Assembly (NCBI GenBank): GCA_964419545.1
Contig: CAYQQU010000062.1
Location: 1-34,088 of the forward strand
Direction of reading: 5' to 3'
From: CAYQQU01 sp964419545
GTDB lineage: Bacteria; Bacteroidota; Bacteroidia; Chitinophagales; Saprospiraceae
DNA length: 34,088 nucleotides
The notes beneath the pieces are model-generated. The model worked only from the letters and a program-made list of their open reading frames with translations, ran no database searches and was not told the DNA's origin. Below are positions 18,601-24,667 of this stretch, one piece after another. A program made the position numbers and the translations under genes. Position 1 is the first letter of the stretch; the number at the start of each line of letters is the position of its first letter.

Positions 18601-19330
18601 CCTCTGGGTGCTGTCGGCCGACCTCAGCGGCGACATCTACGAGTGGCAAGTCAGGGGTGCTGATCGAACGAAAACGCGGGCCAGGATCAAATCTCCGATT
18701 TATCAGATCCTGGATATCGACAATGTGCCGCCCCGCAGCGATCGCTTTGCTTTTGCACCGAACTCAAAGGAGTTTAATCGCGTCTTTATTATCAGGAAGT
18801 CGGAAATAGACGCCGAAGGGATCAGGACGCTGCAAGAGGCTGAAAATATCCCCCGGGTGAGTATGCTGATCGGTCATAAAGAAAAAATAAACGCGGTCAA
18901 CTTTTCCGGCGACGGCGAGTTGGCGGTGACCGCTTCGGATGATAAAACCGCCATCCTTTGGGATCGGAAAGGCCGCATCCTGGAAATATTCCGCGGGCAT
19001 ATCGCGCCGGTGCTTTACGCCGATTTTTCCGCTGACGAGCACTACATCATCACGGCTTCGGAGGATAAAAGCATCCGGATCTGGGAAATCGAAAGCGGAA
19101 CCGAACTTCTGGTGATCGACGAACACCAGGCCCCGGTGGCGAGTGCGATCTTTTCCCCGGACGATCGGTTCGTGCTCTCCGGATCGACCGACGGCATTAT
19201 CCGGATCAAACCGATCGAGCTCGATGTCAACAGCATTCTCGACCGGGTGAACAACAAAAAAGATTTTGGAAACGTACGGCAACTGACCGCCGAAGAAATG
19301 CAGGAATATGGCATTACCGAACCAGAATAA
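15686..19330 (+). CDS. STAND NTPase with transmembrane helix and C-terminal WD40 propellers
   Basis: The 1214-residue protein begins directly with an nSTAND1-type NTPase: FIFFGRDHDIEQL, Walker A SGLGKSS (Lys54), Walker B LLVLDQFEEVF (Asp140), and a winged-helix-like end with YELSHDTLVGPILKA near residue 400. A basic coiled coil (about 405-440) leads to one transmembrane helix at about 444-467 (FWLVFISLLGGIALLASIYA). Residues about 540-1190 form some 14-15 WD40-like units, several clear (GHEGAVTMVRFSPDGRRL, GHKEKINAVNFSGDGE) and some degenerate, enough for two seven-bladed propellers. Such proteins are signal-gated switches in immunity or cell-fate control. The in-frame TTG at 15677 overlaps the upstream gene; the ATG 1 bp after the SIR2-like stop is preferred. 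The 3' end overlaps mobA by 23 bp. Confidence 0.85.
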   Translation: MKEGPKLHRYPGAQPFSSRQGFIFFGRDHDIEQLYQLINLEKLTVLYSKSGLGKSSLLNAGVLPKFRQAGDYTPISIRAGAHARGMEDTLSDRIKRSIAPGPPENPIVEKIWPGEDSLWTYLKHDQIRTRNRRKYLLVLDQFEEVFTYPDDQLKVFKEELAELLFVDIPQRLRERIEAGFEGSENFLSEHELETLHSDLDVKVVIAIRSDRVSLLNKLTDQIPNVLKKMYELQPLTPEQAEEAILNPAYEPGDQFFSPLFDYEHDAIEAIIDYLTQGGEQKIESFQLQILCQAIEEKVAAQQIRKVKLEHIGSFEHIYENYYDDQIAKLPSQAEQEAARIFIEEGLVLEEEQRRLTLYEGQILKDFNVDRSLLRKLVDTHLLRAEPSGRGGYVYELSHDTLVGPILKAKARRLEAIEQKREKEKQLRQEQELKAANDQVRRQRFWLVFISLLGGIALLASIYAFLAGRQKNLALERERETKINSILNFAYLNLDENPTLSFRLAEAAQRVHGENMAVRKAILSAYNRSNTVQFYNSFYDRERQIHRGEINSVVFSPDDRRLVTAADDGLVVVWNLAGEIEHVLRGHEGAVTMVRFSPDGRRLVSAAKDGEARIWDLENPAEGQPTVLRGHSGAVNSVFFSPDGDRVLTAGDDRLIIEWSLGGQILHRIDEARGEVLYANYWPDGKQIYAFADKVAYWLVWEEEEAQWKSIRAYANDGHPTAFNFLRQDSIWININNGNQLLGLRSNPYSPITFEEELVVATANSDKSLIAVATAGNDILLRSSSGKTIRLTGHEARINHLVFSPAPEGYLVSSSDDQTVRLWDQSGVQLQVLKGHNSYQTQVRFSHNGRFLATSVGNELRLWHFKERKIRVFNHHAGPVTYLQFDETGKGFLSSSLDGKVVYQPLTGPGRAPSLFAHGSPVRTAKFNRDASRLLAAAGDSVFIWNPADTTAPVKVFEEHIDQVSSADFSDDGLWVLSADLSGDIYEWQVRGADRTKTRARIKSPIYQILDIDNVPPRSDRFAFAPNSKEFNRVFIIRKSEIDAEGIRTLQEAENIPRVSMLIGHKEKINAVNFSGDGELAVTASDDKTAILWDRKGRILEIFRGHIAPVLYADFSADEHYIITASEDKSIRIWEIESGTELLVIDEHQAPVASAIFSPDDRFVLSGSTDGIIRIKPIELDVNSILDRVNNKKDFGNVRQLTAEEMQEYGITEPE

Positions 19331-20498
19331 TTCCAAGCACCAAAAACACGCCAATCTGGCGCGACCCGCCTACGGCCATTTTCACCGCCACGAGTGGTCG
19401 ATCCTCGGTACGCCCTGCGGCCGGATCAAGCAGCTTTCCTTCCAATTGACGAAAATGCTGGCTAACCGGCACCGTCTGGCCTACGTTGACGCCGACCACC
19501 AGGGCGCGGACGCAGAGGCGGAATCCGGAAGAGCCGCCAATAGCGCTATGGCCTACGGCGCACAACTCGAATATACCGATAAGATCGGCTACCATCGCTT
19601 CGACCTGGAAGCGAAGATGGATAAGTTTCAGTTTCGCTATTGGTTCAACGATGCCGATGCCGTGCTCGTCAACGGCAATCATTTTTCGGCAATGCGCCAG
19701 ATTGCCGTCATCGACCCCAAAAAGGAGGCTTCGCTGAAAAAACGCCTGCCCCGGCTCACCGACCTGCAACTGATCCTCCTTGCCGAAGGGGTGGACGCGC
19801 CCTACTCCTGGCTGCTGGAGGCGATCGACCATTCCGACCGGATCCCAGTGCTGCGCCTAGCTGAAGCGGACCGCATCGCCGACTTTCTACAGGAAAAACT
19901 GCGCACCGTCCGGCCGCCTTTGTACGGCCTGGTGCTGGCAGGCGGGAAAAGCCGGCGCATGGGGCGCGACAAGGGGCGGATCGACTATCACGGCAAACCC
20001 CAGCGCGAATACCTCGCCGATTTGCTGGGCGGGCTTACTGAAAAAGTATTCTTGTCGGTGCGTCCCGAGCAATTGCATGAACTTTCGGACAGCCACCCGG
20101 CGCTACCCGATACTTTCGCGGGCCTCGGACCGCTGGGTGCGATCCTCTCCGCATTCCGGGCCCATCCCGACGCCGCCTGGCTGGTGGTCGCCACCGACCT
20201 GCCGCTGGTCGACGAAGCAGTGTTGCAACAGCTTATCGACGCCCGCAACCCTTCCCGTCTGGCTACGGCTTTCAACAGCCCGGTCAACGAATTTCCCGAG
20301 CCCCTGATCGCCGTCTGGGAGCCGCGGGCTTACCCGGTGATGCTCCAGTTCCTGGCCCAGGGCTACTCCTGCCCCCGCAAAGTGCTGATCAACTCGGACG
20401 TGGAACTGCTGGACGCCCGGCAGCCGGAGGCGCTGACCAATGTGAACCATCCGGAAGAGCTGGAGGCGGTGCTGGCGCGGATCAGGAAGGAAGGGTGA
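19308..20498 (+). CDS. mobA: MobA with a degenerate MobB-like N-terminal domain
   Basis: The 396-residue protein has two halves. Residues from about 205 are MobA, which transfers GMP from GTP to Mo-molybdopterin: GLVLAGGKSRRMGRDKGR is the nucleotide-binding signature, then DTFAGLGPLGAILSA, VVATDLPLVDEA with the metal-binding Asp, and LTNVNHPEE near the end. The first 200 residues resemble MobB-type P-loop proteins in outline (SILGTPCGRIKQLSFQL, then RLAYVDADHQ) but lack the GxxxxGK[ST] loop, so GTP hydrolysis there is unlikely. The ATG at 19308 lies inside the STAND gene in another frame, giving a 23-bp overlap; the family-like N-terminal sequence starts soon after, supporting this start. It is followed by a MITE-like repeat. 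Confidence 0.88.
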   Translation: MALPNQNNSKHQKHANLARPAYGHFHRHEWSILGTPCGRIKQLSFQLTKMLANRHRLAYVDADHQGADAEAESGRAANSAMAYGAQLEYTDKIGYHRFDLEAKMDKFQFRYWFNDADAVLVNGNHFSAMRQIAVIDPKKEASLKKRLPRLTDLQLILLAEGVDAPYSWLLEAIDHSDRIPVLRLAEADRIADFLQEKLRTVRPPLYGLVLAGGKSRRMGRDKGRIDYHGKPQREYLADLLGGLTEKVFLSVRPEQLHELSDSHPALPDTFAGLGPLGAILSAFRAHPDAAWLVVATDLPLVDEAVLQQLIDARNPSRLATAFNSPVNEFPEPLIAVWEPRAYPVMLQFLAQGYSCPRKVLINSDVELLDARQPEALTNVNHPEELEAVLARIRKEG

Positions 20499-20512
20499 TG
20501 CGGCGGTTGCTT

Positions 20513-20672
20513 AACCCGGATTATTAATGGATCGATCTATTGCCGGCCGCCATTCTGCCCCGCTCACTCACCGTACCCGAGGATACCTGCCTGTGCAGCA
20601 GGCAGGCGCCTCCGTGTCGCCCTCCTGTGCCTGACCACCGTCATGACGAAGAACCCATGAATAATCCGGGTT
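20513..20672. repeat. MITE-like repeat, copy 1
   Basis: A 160-bp element has near-perfect terminal inverted repeats: AACCCGGATTATTAATGG at the left and CCATGAATAATCCGGGTT at the right (17 of 18 bases pair). The first 65 and last 30 bases are closely shared with a second copy at 31130-31277, while the middle differs in sequence and length. It carries no ORF. It fills the convergent gap between mobA and moaE, and its last two bases contribute to the moaE stop codon. The long stem could also terminate transcription from both sides. Confidence 0.8.
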
Positions 20673-21096
20673 AGGGGTGCGCCGCCACCCAGACCGCTCC
20701 GTCTTCGAAAATTTCCTTTTTCCAGATCGGCACGGTTTCCTTCAGGGTGTCGATAGCAAACTGGCAGGCGGCGAACGCTTCCCGGCGGTGGGGCGTTGCG
20801 AGGGCGATCACCACCGCGGTTTCCCCGATCTGTAAGGCGCCGACGCGGTGATGCATCGCGATTCGCTTCACGGGCCATTGTTGCCGGGCCCGTTCGGCGA
20901 TCTTGCGCATCTCGGAGATGGCCATTGGCGCGTAAGCTTCGAACTCCAGCCGGACTACCCGGCGGCCCTGCGTATTATCCCGCACATTGCCGACGAAGGT
21001 AACGATGCCGCCCGCGCCGGCGTCGGTCACGAAATCGATACAGGCCCGGGGATCCAAGGCTCCTTTCAGCAGTTGAATATCGAACAGATCAGCCAT
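20671..21096 (-). CDS. moaE: Molybdopterin synthase catalytic subunit MoaE
   Basis: The 141-residue protein joins the MoaD small subunit to convert cPMP to molybdopterin. Family blocks are GGIVTFVGNVRDNTQGR, the LEFEAYAPMA strand, MHHRVGALQIGETAVVIA, PHRREAFAACQFAIDTLKE and VPIWKKEIFEDG, which hold the conserved active-site lysines. The reading frame stops with TAA made partly by the inserted repeat (two bases from the repeat end, one beyond). Homologues I recall run a few residues longer, so slight truncation is possible without loss of the core. It sits 21 bp downstream of moaD on the same strand, facing the main cofactor operon. Confidence 0.95.
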   Translation of the reverse strand: MADLFDIQLLKGALDPRACIDFVTDAGAGGIVTFVGNVRDNTQGRRVVRLEFEAYAPMAISEMRKIAERARQQWPVKRIAMHHRVGALQIGETAVVIALATPHRREAFAACQFAIDTLKETVPIWKKEIFEDGAVWVAAHP

Positions 21097-21117
21097 TGCT
21101 CCTTTTAAGTTTTCACA

Positions 21118-21360
21118 TCAGCCCCCACTAACCGGCGGGATCAAGACAATTTCATCGGTCGCCTTCAGCGCTACCTCCTCACCGGCGTACTCTCCATTGA
21201 CGGCGATGGCCAGCGACTGCAGGCGGGCCAAGGGCGGGTATTGCTCGCCCAGGCGCGCCTTCAGTTCCGAGACCGTAGCGCCCTCAGCGAGGTCAAACTG
21301 GAATTCGCTGCCCCCGACGATATCGCGGGTGATGCCGAAAGCTAACAGGTTTATTTTCAT
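21118..21360 (-). CDS. moaD: Molybdopterin synthase sulfur carrier subunit MoaD
   Basis: The 80-residue ubiquitin-fold protein carries the sulfur used by MoaE as a C-terminal thiocarboxylate. It opens MKINLLAFGITRDIVGG, has the central ATVSELKARLGEQYPPL segment, and ends LIPPVSGG with the required terminal Gly-Gly. Length is typical. It starts 43 bp downstream of the tocopherol-methyltransferase-like gene on the same strand, so readthrough from the prenylquinone-type operon is possible. The adenylating enzyme (MoeB-type) that would activate it is not in the window. Confidence 0.93.
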   Translation of the reverse strand: MKINLLAFGITRDIVGGSEFQFDLAEGATVSELKARLGEQYPPLARLQSLAIAVNGEYAGEEVALKATDEIVLIPPVSGG

Positions 21361-21403
21361 AGCCGCGTTTTTCCCGAAAATAACAAAACAATGCTCAGAT
21401 AGA

Positions 21404-22243
21404 TCACTTGACGCCCTGCAAAAGGCCGAACCGGATGAGCCCCGAGCGGTAGCCGGCCTGCATGTAGCGCATGGCCCAGGCCCCTTTGATGGTGGAGGGG
21501 CCGGCCTTGAGGAGCCCCGACAAGCCGCGCCAGGTGAATGCCGACCGGATGACGGCGCCCCAAAAAGGCGCCACAGCCGGGCTCCAGTCGGCCGTAGCGA
21601 CAGCCTGAAATCCGGATGTCCGGGCCAGGTTTTCGTATTGCGGCAAGCTGATCATGGGCGGCAGGTGGTAGACGTCGTAAATTTTCGCGAGTTGCCTTTT
21701 TTCGGCGCCGGTCAACGGGCGCGCTGTCGTGTCGCGGCAGCACCAGGTGGCCATCACCAGCCGGCCGCCGGGCGCCAGCATCCGGTAGAACAGTTCGAGC
21801 AAGCCCTGTTTGTCGGCCATGTGTTCGGCGCTTTCCATGGAATAGATCAAGTCGAAAGAACCCGGCGGCTCCAACAGTTCGTAGACGTCCTGGACGCGTA
21901 TCTCCACCTGGTTCGTCAGGCCGGCTTCCCGGTTGTAGGCGGCGCCTCGTTGGGCCTGCACCGGGCTCAGCGTCAGTCCAAGCACCGAAGCGCCGAAGCG
22001 TCGCGCCAGGTAGCGCGCGCTCCCGCCCACGCCGCAGCCGGCGTCGAGGACGCGCTGCGCCGCGGATACCCCGCCCCAGTCGAGCATCTGGTCGATCAGG
22101 TCGAGCTGCGCCTGGCGGTGGTCCTTTCTGGTTTTGCCGTCGGGGCCGTAGTAGCCATGATGCATATGCTCTCCCCACATGGCCAGCCAAAGGGGGCTGG
22201 ATTGGTCGTAAAAGGCGCGGATCTGTTCGTTGAGGCTCGGCAT
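21404..22243 (-). CDS. Tocopherol-methyltransferase-like enzyme (VTE4-like)
   Basis: The 279-residue class I SAM methyltransferase resembles gamma-tocopherol methyltransferases and related SAM-dependent enzymes. It has MWGEHMHHGYYG near the N-terminus, SAM motif I VLDAGCGVGGSARYL (65-79), VLGLTLSPVQAQRGAAY, and the acidic SMESAEHM block. The open frame continues upstream over the previous gene, but the ATG at 22243 begins the family-like sequence (MPSLNEQIRAFYD) 17 bp after that stop. In plants the homologue methylates the chromanol ring. Here the acceptor is inferred from the neighbours, a VTE3-like methyltransferase and a prenyl reductase. A role on another small hydrophobic acceptor remains possible. 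No signal peptide or membrane helix is seen. Confidence 0.75.
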   Translation of the reverse strand: MPSLNEQIRAFYDQSSPLWLAMWGEHMHHGYYGPDGKTRKDHRQAQLDLIDQMLDWGGVSAAQRVLDAGCGVGGSARYLARRFGASVLGLTLSPVQAQRGAAYNREAGLTNQVEIRVQDVYELLEPPGSFDLIYSMESAEHMADKQGLLELFYRMLAPGGRLVMATWCCRDTTARPLTGAEKRQLAKIYDVYHLPPMISLPQYENLARTSGFQAVATADWSPAVAPFWGAVIRSAFTWRGLSGLLKAGPSTIKGAWAMRYMQAGYRSGLIRFGLLQGVK

Positions 22244-22260
22244 GATGGTTTTTGTTGCGC

Positions 22261-23160
22261 TCAGCTTACGGCCAGCCAGACGATAGCGACGATGGCGACC
22301 AGGATGACGATCAGCGCAGTTTTTTGTTGGCGGTTCAGCGGATAGCGCTCGCCGGGGCGCGGCGGGTCGACGGCGGCCCAGAGGTAGCCGATGAGCGCCA
22401 TGGGAATAAAGATGAAGCCGGCGAGGGAGCCGAGGAGCACCCGCGCGGGCATCCATGCAGAAGGGCGTTCGACGGGAGTCGCTTCCGCGACGATCGCCTC
22501 TTCGGAAAGCGGCGAAAGGCCCGGCGCCGGCTTGGCGCCTACGATGGCGATGCCGTAATTGTCTTTGCGCACCCAGTGGGGCCGCACGTAGATGGAGCGG
22601 ATGTCGGTGAAGCCGGCCTGCTTGTACCACCGGTGATAGTCAGTTTCCGGAGGAAAAAGCATCCAGGTGTTGGCGACCCAGCGGCTGAAGGCGTTGCCGG
22701 GCTCCAGCGGTCCGATGAGCAAGGCTTTGCCGCCCGGCTTGATGACGCGGTACGCTTCGGTGATGCCGCGTTGGGGGTTGGGCCAGTATTCGATGCTGCC
22801 CGCCGAGACGTAGCGGTCGTAGGCGTCTGTTTCCGCGGGGATATTTTCCGCATCGCCGATCACGAAGCGACAGCCCTGCAGTTCCGTCTTCTGTTTGGCT
22901 TTAGCCTGCTGGTGGGGGCTTTGATCGACACAGGTCACGCGTTCGGCCGGCACGTATTGTACGATGCCTTCCGTCGTAAAGCCCGTGCCCGAGCCCACAT
23001 CGATGACCGTCAAATCGGGATCGTCGTCCAGTTCGGCGAGTTGCAGGGAAGCGTCGCGCATGGGTTCCGTCCAGAATAGCGGGTTGACCAGCTTATCGTA
23101 GAAGATGGACAGGAAGCGGTAGAACCAGTAGGCTTCCCGTTTATTTTGCATCAGGCGCAT
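22261..23160 (-). CDS. Plant-type MPBQ/MSBQ methyltransferase homologue (VTE3-like)
   Basis: The 299-residue SAM methyltransferase strongly resembles the mature plastid VTE3 enzyme, which methylates 2-methyl-6-phytyl- and 2-methyl-6-solanesyl-benzoquinol for tocopherol and plastoquinone. Shared stretches as I recall them include NKREAYWFYRFLSIFYD (6-22), FWTEPMRD (29-36), VIDVGSGTGFTTEGIV (52-67, SAM site), VDQSPHQQAKAKQK (78-91), the DRYVSAGSIEYWPNPQRGI block (115-133) and AYRVIKPGGKALLIGP. The C-terminus has two hydrophobic helices (about 240-262 and 281-298); plant VTE3 is also C-terminally anchored. Start ATG at 23160 follows the ferredoxin stop by 3 bp; an in-frame ATG at 23151 is an alternative. 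No photosynthesis gene is nearby. Confidence 0.85.
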   Translation of the reverse strand: MRLMQNKREAYWFYRFLSIFYDKLVNPLFWTEPMRDASLQLAELDDDPDLTVIDVGSGTGFTTEGIVQYVPAERVTCVDQSPHQQAKAKQKTELQGCRFVIGDAENIPAETDAYDRYVSAGSIEYWPNPQRGITEAYRVIKPGGKALLIGPLEPGNAFSRWVANTWMLFPPETDYHRWYKQAGFTDIRSIYVRPHWVRKDNYGIAIVGAKPAPGLSPLSEEAIVAEATPVERPSAWMPARVLLGSLAGFIFIPMALIGYLWAAVDPPRPGERYPLNRQQKTALIVILVAIVAIVWLAVS

Positions 23161-23163
23161 AGG

Positions 23164-23397
23164 TCAGGGTTTCAAGGTTTGTTGTACGGCCGCTTGCTTT
23201 TTTTTGTAGTGGGTGATCGTCTCTACCGGGCAGATCAGCTCGCAGGCCATACAGGCGATATCGCAGGGGGTATCGACGGCGATGGTGTCGAACGGGCTGG
23301 TAAAGCCGGCCGGCTGGGGGCAGACGGCGATGCAGGCGCCGCACTGGATACAGGCGTTCCATTCGATCTCAAAAAAAACGGTGCGGTCTTTGGCCAT
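23164..23397 (-). CDS. 2[4Fe-4S] ferredoxin
   Basis: The 77-residue protein carries two cluster motifs: CIQCGACIAVCP (Cys16, 19, 22, 26) and CDIACMACELICP (Cys45, 49, 52, 56, with three residues between the first two cysteines). It is an electron carrier. Its genes abut the prenyl reductase upstream (3 bp) and the VTE3-like methyltransferase downstream (3 bp), so it is very likely the electron donor for the reductase; some archaeal geranylgeranyl reductases use a neighbouring ferredoxin. The C-terminal tail is basic. Confidence 0.93.
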   Translation of the reverse strand: MAKDRTVFFEIEWNACIQCGACIAVCPQPAGFTSPFDTIAVDTPCDIACMACELICPVETITHYKKKQAAVQQTLKP

Positions 23398-23400
23398 TGC

Positions 23401-24579
23401 TTAGATTTTCTTGTATTCAGAATCAGGGCTAAAATAGCCGGCCATCGTCTGGTACAGCCGGGCGTCGCGGACAGGGATCTCATCGATATCGAAGATACTG
23501 GATTTTTCGCGGTACAGCTTCCACATCTTTTCGCCGCTCGTCCGGAGCCAGCGTTCCTGGTAGCCTTTGAGGTTTTCGGCGGTGGGCAGGCCTCCCTTTT
23601 CCAGCAGCAGTTCGGCCGCGAATTCAGCCGCCACTTTTCCGGCGCTGAGGGCCGTATGGATACCGCCCCCGGTGATGGGGTTGACGTGACGCGCCGCGTC
23701 GCCGACGAGGATCAGGTTGTCGTGATACTGTTGTTTCAAAGGAGCGGCGAGCGGAACGCCTCCGCCTTGCACTTCCAGGATGCGGGCGCCCCGGAAGCGC
23801 TGGTGGAAGAAGGAGTTTTCCATGAAGTGCCGGAGGTGCCACTGTGCCGTATGGTGGGTGAGGGTGCGAGCTACGCCCAGCCCGATCTCGGCCAGGCCGT
23901 CCTGTTTGGGGAAGACCCAGGCGTAGCCGCCGGGCGCCCATTCGTGGCCGGTGATGATCTCGAGCAGTCCGTCCGTTTCCACATTATCGACCACGTACTG
24001 CAGGCAGCTGGCCAGTTCCGGCAGCTTGATGTGGGTGCGCAGGCCGCTCCATTTGCCGACCTGGGATTGCAGTCCGTCGGCGCCGACCAGTATTTTGGTG
24101 GTCACTTCCTCCTCCTGGCGGTAGCGGCGAATGCGCACCACGCAGGCGCCGTCGGGGCGAATGTCGTAACCCAGGCCTTCCGTTTTCAGCCAGGCTTCCG
24201 CGCCGGCCCGCTGGGCGAGCATCATCAGGCTGCGGTCGAAGCGCCGCCGGTCCACAACGTATCCGAGCGGTACTTTGGGCGCCGTCTTTCCGTATTCTTC
24301 GGGCTTGAGCTCGCGGTAGTCGATGCGGGTCGCGTCGCCCGATTCGTTATAGATACCGAAACCGTAGATGGGTGTTTGGATGTATTCCGGGTCAGGGTCG
24401 AGGCCGACCTCCAGCAGGGCGTGGCGGCTCACTGCGCCTGAGCATTGGATAGGAGCGCCCAGCTCTTGTTTTTTGTCGATGAGCAGTACGCGCAGGCCCC
24501 GTTCGGCGCCGATGCGGGCCACTGTGGCGCCGGCCGGGCCGGAGCCAATTACGAGGAGGTCAAAGTCAGTATTTGTCAT
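23401..24579 (-). CDS. Geranylgeranyl-reductase-family flavoprotein
   Basis: The 392-residue protein has the FAD Rossmann motif VIGSGPAGATVA (GxGxxG at 12-17), the family block LGAPIQCSGAVSRHAL, VGADGLQSQVGKW, and the second FAD motif ILVGDAARHVNPITGGGIHTA. This is the geranylgeranyl reductase/ChlP family, which saturates isoprenoid side chains. It heads the minus-strand operon with ferredoxin and two quinone-type methyltransferases, pointing to reduction of a prenyl tail on a quinol or its diphosphate precursor. Alternative substrates (menaquinone tail, other isoprenoids) cannot be excluded. The start is the first ATG, 30 bp downstream of a strong hairpin terminating the preceding lipoprotein gene. 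Confidence 0.88.
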   Translation of the reverse strand: MTNTDFDLLVIGSGPAGATVARIGAERGLRVLLIDKKQELGAPIQCSGAVSRHALLEVGLDPDPEYIQTPIYGFGIYNESGDATRIDYRELKPEEYGKTAPKVPLGYVVDRRRFDRSLMMLAQRAGAEAWLKTEGLGYDIRPDGACVVRIRRYRQEEEVTTKILVGADGLQSQVGKWSGLRTHIKLPELASCLQYVVDNVETDGLLEIITGHEWAPGGYAWVFPKQDGLAEIGLGVARTLTHHTAQWHLRHFMENSFFHQRFRGARILEVQGGGVPLAAPLKQQYHDNLILVGDAARHVNPITGGGIHTALSAGKVAAEFAAELLLEKGGLPTAENLKGYQERWLRTSGEKMWKLYREKSSIFDIDEIPVRDARLYQTMAGYFSPDSEYKKI

Positions 24580-24609
24580 AGGCGGGTTAGAGACTAATGA
24601 CTTAACAGC

Positions 24610-24647
24610 AAAAGACTTCCGATGTTTGCGAACACCGGAAGTCTTTT
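24610..24647 (-). terminator. Strong hairpin terminator between ompA-like and prenyl-reductase genes
   Basis: AAAAGACTTCCG at 24610-24621 pairs perfectly with CGGAAGTCTTTT at 24636-24647. After one A/C mismatch, TGTT pairs with AACA around a four-base loop. Read from the minus strand it ends in a short U-run, so it would stop transcription of the OmpA-like gene; it looks usable in both directions. Confidence 0.75.
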
Positions 24648-24667
24648 AACCCGGAATTCCGGCCGGA

